Positions 1 through 8,403 are shown, counted from the first letter of the stretch. The stretch: DNA of 64,000 nucleotides from Enhygromyxa salina (GCF_000737335.2 NZ_JMCC02000034.1:1-64000), one strand, 5' to 3'. Notes: a model not told the origin generated them from the sequence alone. Made by a program: numbers and translations.

Positions 1-15
1 CCTGCACCGGCAGTT

Positions 16-375
16 TTAGTTGTCGTCGACCGGCAAAAATAAATGTCGTCGATCAGTCGGGTACAACACCGCATCGAGACCCCAGAGCCGGTCCTCACCG
101 GGGATGCGGATGTATCCTTCGAGGGAAAACCAGCCCCAGTCTCGCGCGAGTTGGGAGACCATGGCGCGGTTGAAGTCCCCGGGTTCCGGCGATATGTCGA
201 TGCGGTCCTCATCGCATCGGCCTCCCTCGACGGACAGCTGCATCGCGGCCCCTTCACCGCGAAATCCGAAGTCGTAGTCCTCGACGAGCCGTTCGAGAGT
301 CTCACCCAGGACCTCGAGCGCGGTGTCGAGTCGGGTCTTGGTGAGGACGATCGCGGTTGGGTGGTTCTCGGACAT
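16..375 (-). CDS. hypothetical protein, possible immunity-type protein
   Basis: A 119-residue acidic soluble protein with no signal peptide or membrane segment; I do not recognise a family. The start is taken at the Met of MSENHP (375); an alternative Met lies 11 codons upstream at 408. The C-terminal half is rich in aromatic residues (DWGWFSLEGYIRI) and ends in PVDDN. It lies at the edge of a region carrying SUKH immunity proteins and a PAAR-like cargo operon, so a small immunity or accessory role is conceivable. That is inference from position only. Confidence 0.55.
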   Translation of the reverse strand: MSENHPTAIVLTKTRLDTALEVLGETLERLVEDYDFGFRGEGAAMQLSVEGGRCDEDRIDISPEPGDFNRAMVSQLARDWGWFSLEGYIRIPGEDRLWGLDAVLYPTDRRHLFLPVDDN

Positions 376-500
376 GTCAGTGCTGGCGATCGAATCTCGC
401 GCTCGCAATCACGCGGATTTTCGGCATCGTCTACAGTTCCTGGTGTTGAGCCGGGCGGGTCCAGGCATCGAACACCGCCAAGCAGTCGTTCGAAGCTGGG

Positions 501-764
501 TCATTCTCGTGCGGAAAGTGCCGGACGAAATCCATCGCGTCCCTCGCGCGTCCCTTCGATGAAGTCCCCACTATCCAACTGTGCGACACCGGTTTGCAGG
601 GCAGCACGCAGCGAATCCACTCGCTCCTGTCGCTGACGAAGAACGGAAAACGCGTCTCGCAGGACCTCGGTTGCGTTGGCGTACCTGCCGCTCCGCAGTT
701 GCTCGTCGACAAACTCCCGGAGGTCGTCGGGCAGCTCGACAGACAAAGGTTGGGCCGCGGTCAT
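501..764 (-). CDS. ParD-like ribbon-helix-helix antitoxin (orphan)
   Basis: An 87-residue protein. Its N-terminus (SVELPDDLREFVDEQL, then GRYANATEVLRDAFSVL) matches the ribbon-helix-helix DNA-binding domain of type II ParD/CC2985-family antitoxins: a beta strand, a helix, then a second helix after the turn. ParD neutralises a ParE toxin and represses its own operon. The start is the Met of MTAAQPL; the longer reading frame upstream has no recognisable sequence. The C-terminal 45 residues should carry the toxin-binding segment. No ParE-like frame follows downstream (408-500 is too short), so it appears to have lost its partner. Confidence 0.75.
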   Translation of the reverse strand: MTAAQPLSVELPDDLREFVDEQLRSGRYANATEVLRDAFSVLRQRQERVDSLRAALQTGVAQLDSGDFIEGTREGRDGFRPALSARE

Positions 765-1065
765 GCCACCGAGGCTAGCCTCGAGCGCCTTGGGTGGCCA
801 GCGCCTGGGCAGCGCGATCCGTGCCCTCGGGCAGCGGCCGCCGATCCCAGGCGAGCTTAAAAAAGCAGCGCCCCGTCCCAGATCCCCAAATTTTTGGCGC
901 CCTGGTTTTCGAGACGAGTTTGCAGGAGGTGGCGCCGGCGAGGGCAAGCAGGCATGGCTCGATCCAACGCGGCCCGGCGCGTTGATCGTGGCTTCGCTTG
1001 ATCTCGCGGACTCGGAAGCTCGTGAAGGTCGAAGGGCGCGGCGATCCGCCGTATACTCCGCTCGC
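765..1065. other. intergenic region between divergent genes
   Basis: About 300 bases separating the ParD-like gene from the plus-strand SUKH-like gene. Open frames run through it but lack recognisable sequence. It contains AT-richer patches (around 856-866 and 889-897) that could hold promoters; no clear operator or terminator is seen. Confidence 0.4.
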
Positions 1066-1857
1066 ATGTACACGCTGACTCAGGCGCTGCCCTACATCGA
1101 CGAGCTACTCCCGGCCGTCTCCGCGAGTCTCCGCGGCGCGACCCCCGTGCAGATTAGCGAACTCGAAGAGGCCGCCGAGCGCCCACTGCCGCCACCTCAA
1201 CGGGAGCTCCTCGAGCTCATGGGCGTCGATCCGGGCCCATTCTTCGTGAGCATGGCCGCCGACATCCGCGCCGAGCGACTCCTCCGCTACTACCGTGAGG
1301 TCGGCTGGCGACCTCCCGAGCGCTTCAGCTTGCTCGGCCTCGACAAGAGCCTACCCCACTCGTTGTTCCTCGACGCCGAGAGCACGCCACCCTTCGCAGT
1401 GGTCGCGTTCGAGCTCCCGCTGCGGGACCTTGCCAACCGCGCCGAGCCCTGGCGACACGCCAACCGCTTCGCCATGTCCTTGCCCGAGCTCGTCATGCGC
1501 AACGCGTTCTCCGTGTTCGGGTGGGTGAACTTCGAGCTCGAGGGCTACGCGACGATCGAGCCCCAACCCGAGCTACTTGGCCGCCTCGATACTCTGCTGG
1601 TCGAGCTGGGCTACGGCCGGCATCCCTTGACCGGCGGCTTGACTGGCCTCTACGGCCGCGAGGGCGTGGCGACCGTGACAACATCACAACACGATGCCGA
1701 CGAAATCGCACTGCTCCATGTACGGACCGACGACCGCAGCGAAGTCCAGCGGATCGTGAGCGCGCTGCAACGATCGATGGTCGTGCAACTACACTCGCTC
1801 GAGGATGCGCTGATCCAGCGACCCTATGTGCGTGAGCTTCGCGCCACATTCGTGTGA
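1066..1857 (+). CDS. SUKH (SMI1/KNR4)-like immunity protein
   Basis: A 263-residue cytosolic protein. Near residues 32-50 it has the SUKH-type segment (ISELEEAAERPLPPPQRELL, then LMG), followed by DIRAERLLRYYREVGWRP and FSLLGLD. The last two blocks are also found, little changed, in the minus-strand protein at 1867-2601, so the two are paralogues. SUKH proteins typically bind and neutralise toxins of polymorphic and type VI systems. The start is the Met of MYTLTQ. The gene converges on its paralogue with a 9-base gap and has no toxin gene of its own beside it; it may be an orphan immunity gene against related strains. Confidence 0.65.
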   Translation: MYTLTQALPYIDELLPAVSASLRGATPVQISELEEAAERPLPPPQRELLELMGVDPGPFFVSMAADIRAERLLRYYREVGWRPPERFSLLGLDKSLPHSLFLDAESTPPFAVVAFELPLRDLANRAEPWRHANRFAMSLPELVMRNAFSVFGWVNFELEGYATIEPQPELLGRLDTLLVELGYGRHPLTGGLTGLYGREGVATVTTSQHDADEIALLHVRTDDRSEVQRIVSALQRSMVVQLHSLEDALIQRPYVRELRATFV

Positions 1858-1866
1858 GTGATCAGG

Positions 1867-2601
1867 TCAAGTGCTCACCCGTACGAGGCTCAGATGATCA
1901 TCGAGCAGCGCAAAGATCTGCTCCACACGCCCTTCATCTCGTCCGCCGATCTCGACGCCCAACCCGTGCCCTTCAGGTCGGTGCACGACAACCGAGACCG
2001 TGGGCGCATGAAAGTACAGATGATCCCCGGTCGACCGCGGGTGCTCGGGCAAGCCGAGTTTGCGCAAGAGGTCGACACTCTTCTCCAACATTCCCTCGAG
2101 ATTGGTGGCCTTGCTGGCATCAATCACAATCGGTGAGCCTTTAATCTGACGCAGGAAAAAGAACATCATGAACACGAAATCGGGCAACGATGGCGCCTCG
2201 ATCTCGTAGTCCTCTGGATTTTCGTTGACGAGGGTGGGAGGTCCACCCTTGTAGAACGACGCCACGACCGGCGGGTTGGTGCGTTCGTCCAAAAAGTACT
2301 CCGCTCCGAGCCCAGACACATCCATCCCGAGCATCGTGAACGGCAGCCGTGGACGCCAGCGAAACCCCTCGTAATAGTCGATGACGCGCTCGGCCCGGAA
2401 GTCCGTGTTGGGCATCGGGATACCCCAGGCATCGCCCATGAGCCGTAAAAACGTACGATACACTGCCGGCAACGGTCGGCCGCACAGCGCTTGCAATCGC
2501 TCAATCGTCCCCTCATCGACGCCTCGAATGTCGTTTCGGTAGCTGGGGTCGATCTGACAGATTTCGTCGATCACTTGGACGAGTGGGTCGATGGCGTTCA
2601 T
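1867..2601 (-). CDS. SUKH (SMI1/KNR4)-family immunity protein
   Basis: A 244-residue soluble protein with the SUKH signature GTIERLQALCGRPLPAVYRT followed by FLRLMG (about residues 31-56), then DFRAERVIDYYE and the LGMD motif. Its start codon overlaps the stop of the DUF4150 gene (2598-3527) by 4 bases, so translation is probably coupled. This is the expected order for a toxin followed by its immunity protein. The predicted role is to protect the producer from the C-terminal domain of the upstream protein. It is the last gene of the operon beginning near 7465. Confidence 0.75.
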   Translation of the reverse strand: MNAIDPLVQVIDEICQIDPSYRNDIRGVDEGTIERLQALCGRPLPAVYRTFLRLMGDAWGIPMPNTDFRAERVIDYYEGFRWRPRLPFTMLGMDVSGLGAEYFLDERTNPPVVASFYKGGPPTLVNENPEDYEIEAPSLPDFVFMMFFFLRQIKGSPIVIDASKATNLEGMLEKSVDLLRKLGLPEHPRSTGDHLYFHAPTVSVVVHRPEGHGLGVEIGGRDEGRVEQIFALLDDHLSLVRVST

Positions 2602-3527
2602 GATTCAGGAGGTTTTTCTGGGCAGAGCATCGCCGGTAGGAGTTTCTTGCACGTGTCGCATGATTCCGCGTGAACACCGTGCGCGTGCGATCGCCCGCTC
2701 GGCGGCGGCGCACCGTGCCACGACTCGGTCATGGCCACGGGGGTGAGGCCTCGGACACGAGCCTGGAACACCAATTTGGGGCCAGCGCAAGCGCCAAGTT
2801 TCGAGCTTCCCTTCACCTTCTTGACATTGTAGTCCTGACCCCCTCGGCTCTTGCCGACTCCACCTGGAGATTGGTGGTTGGGAATGCTGCCGCCGGTCGG
2901 CTTGCTCGAGTGTGCGGTCAGCATCACGATATCACCGTTCTTGTGGCGGCACTTCATCGCCCCGATCATGTAGCCGTAGGGATCGCCTGGTCGATGCAAG
3001 GGTTCGGTCGTGTGTAGTTCGGCGATTTGCGTCTCGGTGTCCTCGTCGGACGGCAGAGGGTGTCCATGCGGGGCGCCACATATTGGACACGGCGCATCAC
3101 CGCCATAGCTCAGCCCTGGCGAGCCCGTGTTGGGCTGACCACCGGTATTGTCAGTGTTCCCGTTGTGCAAGCAAACATCGAGAAACCGAATGACCCCTTT
3201 GCCCTCGAACTTGACGTCCGCGCTGGCGCTCGCCCACTTCATCTTGCCCTTGGTCTTCGACGAGACCAAACCACCGCCAGCCGTCCCGGCCTCGTTGCCG
3301 GTGCTCGTCCTGATGTTGGCGCCCTCGATAGCTACGGACTCACCTGCGATCTTGACCTTCTTGGTGCCCTTGGCGAGGTCACTCGACTTGGCGACGTTGA
3401 CGTAGGGCACCGGCACGGGCGGGCCTCCGGGGGATGGAGTCTTGCACGCGTCGGGGACCGGGCAGGTCTGGGCTCCGCCATCACCCGCATGGACGATCGC
3501 GCGCCCGTTGGCGAAGGCCTTACTCAT
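2598..3527 (-). CDS. DUF4150 (PAAR-like) protein with C-terminal candidate toxin domain
   Basis: 309 residues. Residues 1-125 form a DUF4150/PAAR-like domain (SKAFANGRAIVHAGDGG, later PVPVPYVNVA, KVKIAGESVAIEG), the type that caps a VgrG spike in type VI secretion. Residues 147-303 form a separate domain with CPIC (147-150), CAGPK (247-251), MTESW (266-270) and SCDTC (289-293), ending LLPAMLCPE. The spacing of Cys247 and the CxxC at 290-293 is reminiscent of zinc-dependent deaminase-fold toxins, but the standard HAE and PCxxC motifs are not clear, so this is a hypothesis. The start at 3527 overlaps the upstream gene by 4 bases, and the SUKH gene follows with a 4-base overlap. Confidence 0.75.
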   Translation of the reverse strand: MSKAFANGRAIVHAGDGGAQTCPVPDACKTPSPGGPPVPVPYVNVAKSSDLAKGTKKVKIAGESVAIEGANIRTSTGNEAGTAGGGLVSSKTKGKMKWASASADVKFEGKGVIRFLDVCLHNGNTDNTGGQPNTGSPGLSYGGDAPCPICGAPHGHPLPSDEDTETQIAELHTTEPLHRPGDPYGYMIGAMKCRHKNGDIVMLTAHSSKPTGGSIPNHQSPGGVGKSRGGQDYNVKKVKGSSKLGACAGPKLVFQARVRGLTPVAMTESWHGAPPPSGRSHAHGVHAESCDTCKKLLPAMLCPEKPPES

Positions 3528-5854
3528 GCGGTCACCTGTGACTGGGCGTGTGCATGGGCCGGATGCAGGACCTGCAGTTGTTCGACGATCGGCCAACACG
3601 TGCCGAGCCTCAACGACCATCGTGCGCGGACGCGCAGATCGAGCAGGGCGCGTCGCCGCCATGTCGAGGGCAGATCGGGATCGAGGATCTCTTCGATGAG
3701 AGCGAGGGGGCCAGCGAGGCGTCCGCGGCGATAGGCACGACCCGGATCGAAGCCGGAACCATGCGCTCGCCACCACGCGGCCCAGCGTTGTGGGTCGATG
3801 CTGACGCGCTCGATGACCTCTGGCGGTTCTTCGGGGTCGAGCGAGTTGCTGATTTGTTCGCGGAGGCCGGCCCCGCAGGTCTGCTCGAGCGCCGCGGCGA
3901 TCACGACGGCCAGCTCCGCGTCGTTGGTCTCAGACAGGGCTGAGAGCAGAAGTGGCACGCTGCCGGCGAGCCCGATCCGGCCAAGGGCCTCGAACTCCTG
4001 CGCGCACAGACCCTCACTCGCCCGACTCGAGATCAGGGTGGCATCCTGAGCATCGCCGAGGACGCCCAGATAGGGGGCCAGCTCCCGAGCGAAGTCGTGG
4101 CGTCCTTGCAGGCAGCGACGCAGCGTCTGGAGCGGCGCGAGGTGACCGAGCCAGAGCGAGGCCTCGACGACGGGCCCACGCATGGTGAGGGAGGCGAGTC
4201 GCGCCAAGAGGGTGTCGGTCCGGTCTCCCCAGCGGGCAGCATGAAGTAGGGCGAAGTCATGCTCGGCGGAGCCGGCGGCCAGGCGGTCGAGCAAGTGAAG
4301 TGTACGAGCGGTGTCGCACTGGCAGCACTCGTCGAGCGCGCGGATCCCAAGCATGGCGACGGCGTCATCGGGGTGATCGAGCATGGATGCGAAACTCTGG
4401 AGAGCAACACCTGACCATCGCCCTCCCCACACGAGCCCGTCGCACCAGCGCGGACGCTCGTCGGCACCGACGCTCGAGAAAATGGCGATGAGTTCCTCGC
4501 AGTCCTCGGTCGTCGCAGCTCGGCTTGCGAGCAGGGTCGCACCCGCGGCGAGTTCGGCATCCGACCCGGTGAGCGCAGCTCGGGTGGCCACGTGTGCCAA
4601 ATCCCCGTAGTGGGACAGCGCTTGCCTGTGAGCCTCGATTCGTTGCTCGAGGCTCTCTACCTCGTGCCAGCCGACTGGCTCGCGCAGCAGGTCGCTGCGA
4701 AGCCCGAGAAGGATGCCGATCTCTTCAAGATGCTCGTCGCAACGCTCACGATGAAAGTCCGGTGCGTGATGGTGCCGGTGAAGGGACGTTTCGGGGCGTT
4801 CGTAGTTTTTTGGGGCGAGATCGCCTGCACTGAGCACACAAGCGCCAGATTCACCCGTGTCGCTGACGCCAAGCACGAGGCTCCGTCGACCCCGGGCTTC
4901 GGCGCTCATCGAACGCGAGGCCAGGGCCACCGCGATCGCGCCAGCTGCAGCACCGGTATCGCCGAGGCCCATGGACACAGACTCGGGCTCGAAGGGCTCG
5001 GGACACAGGGTCGCGTTGCGCAGGTAGGCCCACGCAAGTTGTGTCGCCCAGCGTGTTTGGTTGGGCTGGCACGAGAGCAAGCCATCGACGCGAGCGCCAT
5101 CAGGAGCTTCTTGGAGCCGAAGCTCACGGAGGACCTCGGATAGGTCGTCGGCGTGGGATGGATCCGCGCGAGCTCCATCGCTGGGCACATCTCGAGCCGC
5201 GAGCGTCCACAATCGGGGCGAGACGTGGCCTCGCTCGTGCATCGACGATTCTGGCGACAGCCACACAAAGCCCGCGGCCTCGCCAGCAATCCGACCGTCG
5301 ATGTTGTCGCCACCCAGCAGTTGCCTGTTGGCGCTCGCCTGAACGAGGGAGGTGGTGTCGCATAGGCTGTCGACGCCACCGACGATCGCCATCTGTATGT
5401 TCCCATGGCGGAGTTGCTGTGCAGCGTCCCGGAGGGCCAGGAATACGGCCGCACGACCATGGGGGTAAACGCCGCGGGGAGGTAGCACGAGATCGAGGGG
5501 AGCCGCAGCGGCCCGCAGCTCGGCGAGCAGTCGTTCCACGGCGCTCGAGGGAAACTCGCCGAGCGGTGGAAGTCCAAGAAAAAGAGGGATCTGGCGGTGC
5601 CCGGAGCGTCGGATAGGCTCGCACAGCTCGCCGAGGGCTGTCCTTCCGAGGAGCGCCATTCGTCGACCGCGGCCCGCTCCTGAGGTCAGTATTGGGAGTC
5701 GAGCGGCACGTACGGCCTGATAGTCAGCTCCGAAGACCGGGGTGTCCTCGAACAGGCAAGTACCAGCATTGAGCTCGACAGCCGTCGCGTCGAGATCGAG
5801 ACCAACACAGGTGCAGACCTCGGCCGCGAGCACAAAAATGGGCGGGGCGCTCAT
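3524..5854 (-). CDS. beta-ketoacyl-synthase-like domain fused to TIGR02270-like HEAT domain
   Basis: 776 residues. The first ~330 resemble a thiolase/ketoacyl-synthase fold (VLAAEVCTCVGLD, MAIVGGVDSLCD, SMGLGDTGAAAGAIAVALA), but the usual active-site Cys context is not seen, so catalysis is doubtful. The rest resembles the TIGR02270 family seen in type VI clusters of myxobacteria (DEHLEEIGILLGLR, LEQRIEAHRQALSHYGD) followed by HEAT-like helical repeats and a WAAWWRAHG segment. These are usually separate genes, so this is a fusion. The start at 5854 overlaps the DUF2169 gene by 4 bases. A role in loading or chaperoning the DUF4150 cargo is inferred from context. Confidence 0.75.
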   Translation of the reverse strand: MSAPPIFVLAAEVCTCVGLDLDATAVELNAGTCLFEDTPVFGADYQAVRAARLPILTSGAGRGRRMALLGRTALGELCEPIRRSGHRQIPLFLGLPPLGEFPSSAVERLLAELRAAAAPLDLVLPPRGVYPHGRAAVFLALRDAAQQLRHGNIQMAIVGGVDSLCDTTSLVQASANRQLLGGDNIDGRIAGEAAGFVWLSPESSMHERGHVSPRLWTLAARDVPSDGARADPSHADDLSEVLRELRLQEAPDGARVDGLLSCQPNQTRWATQLAWAYLRNATLCPEPFEPESVSMGLGDTGAAAGAIAVALASRSMSAEARGRRSLVLGVSDTGESGACVLSAGDLAPKNYERPETSLHRHHHAPDFHRERCDEHLEEIGILLGLRSDLLREPVGWHEVESLEQRIEAHRQALSHYGDLAHVATRAALTGSDAELAAGATLLASRAATTEDCEELIAIFSSVGADERPRWCDGLVWGGRWSGVALQSFASMLDHPDDAVAMLGIRALDECCQCDTARTLHLLDRLAAGSAEHDFALLHAARWGDRTDTLLARLASLTMRGPVVEASLWLGHLAPLQTLRRCLQGRHDFARELAPYLGVLGDAQDATLISSRASEGLCAQEFEALGRIGLAGSVPLLLSALSETNDAELAVVIAAALEQTCGAGLREQISNSLDPEEPPEVIERVSIDPQRWAAWWRAHGSGFDPGRAYRRGRLAGPLALIEEILDPDLPSTWRRRALLDLRVRARWSLRLGTCWPIVEQLQVLHPAHAHAQSQVTA

Positions 5855-6867
5855 GACGGCGTGTCCTCCCAGGTCTCGAGCTCGCGGACGCAGGTGGAAT
5901 GGTGATCTGCCGGCGTGCAGGGGATCGTTACGCGCCAGATCATCATTAACGAGCGACTTTCGAAATTTAGATCGACGACGTCGAGCACCATCCGCCGTCG
6001 TTCCAATCCTGCACGAGTGATTGTGCGGGCGAGCAGCCGGGTGTCGGGAAGTTCGAAGAGAAGATCGCCGTCGGGAGACCAACCGCTGGCGACGACCAGC
6101 TGCGGGCCTCGCAGCTCTCCGGTGGCCGTCAATCCGGGTGACGCGGAAGTGAACAGTCGCGGGTCGAAGTCCAGCGGCCAAAGCGGCGCGCGCGTCTCAA
6201 TCCAGTCCTGGTCATAGGTGCCGGCCCACGAGACACGAGGCTGCCAGTGTCGCGGGATCGGGCCGAACCCGACGGGCCGAACCCGACTCGGGAACTCGGT
6301 GAGCGGCGCCTCGATGGACTCGATGTTCGGTAACGGTTGGTCCACGGCCTCGGCTTGGGTCGCGTAGAGCCCTCGGCCGACGGGGTTGTGGCCACAGATT
6401 TCCCGGTCGGTGGTTCCGCCGTAGCTGTGCTCGTAAGTGACGGGGAGCGACTCGAAGCGGGCAGGCCTGGACGGTCGCAGGCCGAGCGCGGCTCGTTGCC
6501 AAACGCGGGCGCCTGTGACGAGCGCGGTCTTCATGAGTGGGCCCACGCGGATTCCGAGCTGCATCACGTCCGTCGGCCTACCGCCGGGTGCCCACGCTCG
6601 GCCGGACACGTGCACGTCGGTGCCCACTCGCGTGTAGGCCGACTGTCCCTCGCTCCGCAGGCTCGACATTCCCGGTTCGCCCCAATGCAGGTCTTCTCGC
6701 GGCGGCGACGGCTGGGATTGTTGAACACGCAGAGGGCCGATCGAACTTCGACCCGCAGGCGGGAGCACGAAGGTCTTGGCCGCGAAGATGACCACCAGCG
6801 GTCTGCCGTGGTGATCGAAACTGGGGAGGCCAAAGGCACCCAACTGGCCGTAGAGGATGACGTGCAT
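5851..6867 (-). CDS. DUF2169 family type VI secretion accessory protein
   Basis: 338 residues. It shows typical DUF2169 features: an early FAAKTFVLP strand, DVHVSGRAWAPGG, VTYEHSYGGT and GRGLY followed by PLPNIE, then a PVGFGPIPRHWQPR block and LPLDFDPR-type sequence (WPLDFDPRLF). The family lies next to PAAR/VgrG genes and is thought to act as an adaptor that loads cargo. I chose the Met of MHVILYG as start; the frame extends 12 codons upstream, where it would overlap the preceding gene. The stop overlaps the next start by 4 bases. Confidence 0.85.
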   Translation of the reverse strand: MHVILYGQLGAFGLPSFDHHGRPLVVIFAAKTFVLPPAGRSSIGPLRVQQSQPSPPREDLHWGEPGMSSLRSEGQSAYTRVGTDVHVSGRAWAPGGRPTDVMQLGIRVGPLMKTALVTGARVWQRAALGLRPSRPARFESLPVTYEHSYGGTTDREICGHNPVGRGLYATQAEAVDQPLPNIESIEAPLTEFPSRVRPVGFGPIPRHWQPRVSWAGTYDQDWIETRAPLWPLDFDPRLFTSASPGLTATGELRGPQLVVASGWSPDGDLLFELPDTRLLARTITRAGLERRRMVLDVVDLNFESRSLMMIWRVTIPCTPADHHSTCVRELETWEDTPS

Positions 6868-6874
6868 CGCTCTG

Positions 6875-7465
6875 CTAGTTGATGGCCACGCTGCCGCCCG
6901 CAATGCGCTGACGTCGTCGCGCTAGGCTCTTGATGTCACGTCCGCGGAGCTTGATCGTCCCGTCAGCGCGCAGCTCGATCGATGCGTCACCACAGCGCAG
7001 TTCAATGTGCTCACTGCCTTCGAGGATCAGCCGGCGACCGTCGACGCGCACCTCGAGCGGGTCGTCGGTCGACTCAGGCATCGGATCGCTGAGCTTCAGC
7101 GTAGGCTGGTCTGGGGTCTCGTCTGGAACCGGGCAGATGGAGAGGACCATGGGCAGCGCGGGATCGCCATTCTCGAACACGAGTACGACCGGCGAGCCGC
7201 TGCGCTCGGCCTGGCGGAGCATGTCGTCGGGGATGACGCCGATGCGCCGGGCACGAACCGGCCCAGACTCGTTGCCCGAAAACTCGACCGACAGGTCTCC
7301 GGCCGTAGTGATGCCAGCGATCCGACCGATCGTCGCGCCTTGGCGAAGGTCCGCGGGGCCAGCGAGGGTGTGAGCGACCAAGTTGACGGCGGTTTCCGAC
7401 ACCACCGGATGCTTGCATGTTGGGCCAATTTTGAAAAGTGGTCGCCACAGATTCGGATCGCACAT
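6875..7465 (-). CDS. DUF6484-like protein heading the type VI cargo operon
   Basis: About 196 residues. The core (IGRIAGITTAGDLSVEFSGN, RRIGVIPDDMLRQAER, VVLVFENGDPALPMVLSI) matches the small beta-rich domain of DUF6484 proteins encoded beside DUF2169 genes in type VI clusters. The C-terminus (IELRCGDASIELRADGTIKL) has the repetitive beta pattern of VgrG/gp5-like tails. The start is uncertain: Met at 7465 or at 7540. It ends 7 bases before the DUF2169 start and appears to be the first gene of the operon, divergent from the gene at 7629. Confidence 0.7.
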   Translation of the reverse strand: MCDPNLWRPLFKIGPTCKHPVVSETAVNLVAHTLAGPADLRQGATIGRIAGITTAGDLSVEFSGNESGPVRARRIGVIPDDMLRQAERSGSPVVLVFENGDPALPMVLSICPVPDETPDQPTLKLSDPMPESTDDPLEVRVDGRRLILEGSEHIELRCGDASIELRADGTIKLRGRDIKSLARRRQRIAGGSVAIN

Positions 7466-7628
7466 GGTGATGAAGCGGGCCCGATCCGCCCCTTCGGGTG
7501 GACGGGATCTCGAATAGCGACTCGAATACGCGCATTGCACGCGAGATCTGACGCAGTGGGGGTACTCGAGCCTGGCTCTTGTCTGAACCAGATCACCGAG
7601 TCGCGCTCACCCGTGCTACCTGAGGTCG

Positions 7629-8090
7629 ATGTCGCAGAAAGAACTCTGGGGGTTGCTTGCGCTTGGATGTCTGGCCGTGGCCGCGGGGATGGCCGCGTCT
7701 GCGATCGCCCCAAGTGAGCAATCAGAGAACGAGTTCGATTGGGAAGATCTATTCCGGCCTGGTCGCGCGCACGAGGTCCAAGTGCTACGGGTCTCGAAAG
7801 CAAAGCACCCGCGTTCAAGGGTGCTCGACAACCCATGGATCGAGTACAGGGACGGCAGCCGAGGGCGCCCGGATAACGTTGTCGTCGATCGGCTTGGTCG
7901 TGTCGAACGAGTCGTTGAGGCCAAGGATGTTCACCGCCTACAGTCCTCGCACGTCTTCCAGACGGCGAAGTATGACCGAGCTCTGGGTCCGACAAGGGGA
8001 TCGATCGTTGCGATCGCCAGCCGTACCCAGGTGTCTGATCGCGTCGCATCGCTCGCCGAACTCATGGACATCAAGATTCGTCGGGTTTGA
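7629..8090 (+). CDS. membrane-anchored protein with PD-(D/E)XK nuclease-like core
   Basis: 153 residues. An N-terminal hydrophobic helix (about 8-27, LWGLLALGCLAVAAGMAASA) is followed by a soluble domain. RPDNVVVDRLGRVERVVEAK (about 80-99) gives the D-x(n)-E-A-K arrangement of PD-(D/E)XK nucleases, with later KYDRAL and a strand IVAIASRT. It is transcribed away from the type VI cargo operon with about 160 bases between them, so it may be another effector of the locus. It could also be a non-toxic nuclease-fold protein. I do not recognise a named family. Confidence 0.55.
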   Translation: MSQKELWGLLALGCLAVAAGMAASAIAPSEQSENEFDWEDLFRPGRAHEVQVLRVSKAKHPRSRVLDNPWIEYRDGSRGRPDNVVVDRLGRVERVVEAKDVHRLQSSHVFQTAKYDRALGPTRGSIVAIASRTQVSDRVASLAELMDIKIRRV

Positions 8091-8111
8091 CGTCGTCCAT
8101 CGAACTCAAGC

Positions 8112-8273
8112 ATGACGTCGAACGAATTCTCTCTCCATGGGATCGAGTTCGCTGGCGCTTCACGGATCGATGTTGAAGTCCTAGCGGGCGACGAAGATCT
8201 TCCCCTGCTTAGGGTCATTATCGAGCACCCGGACCGTGACGACGCCGCGCATGCTGTCTTCGCTGAACAATGA
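8112..8273 (+). CDS. small hypothetical protein, possible partner of the nuclease-like gene
   Basis: A 53-codon frame (MTSNEFSLHGIEFAGASRID..., ending DDAAHAVFAEQ) starting 21 bases after the stop of the nuclease-like gene. It is acidic, has no membrane segment and uses GC-rich third positions reasonably well. Acidic proteins placed directly after a toxin are often immunity proteins, but the length is small and no family is recognised. It could be a truncated gene, since insertion-sequence debris begins just downstream. Confidence 0.4.
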   Translation: MTSNEFSLHGIEFAGASRIDVEVLAGDEDLPLLRVIIEHPDRDDAAHAVFAEQ

Positions 8274-8403
8274 GGCTCGATCGGTGTTCGGCAACCTGTG
8301 CGAAGTGGTTTGGGAGCGCAGGCGATGAGCGGGGCTGGGTTCGGCCGTCATGTTCGCCCTTGCCGTCGCTTGTTGGTGACCACGAGAAAGCGCGGAATTC
8401 TGA

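Noticed and set aside
408..500. ParE toxin downstream of the ParD-like gene
   Set aside because: The only frame across it (ending TRPAQHQEL) is short and lacks ParE features.
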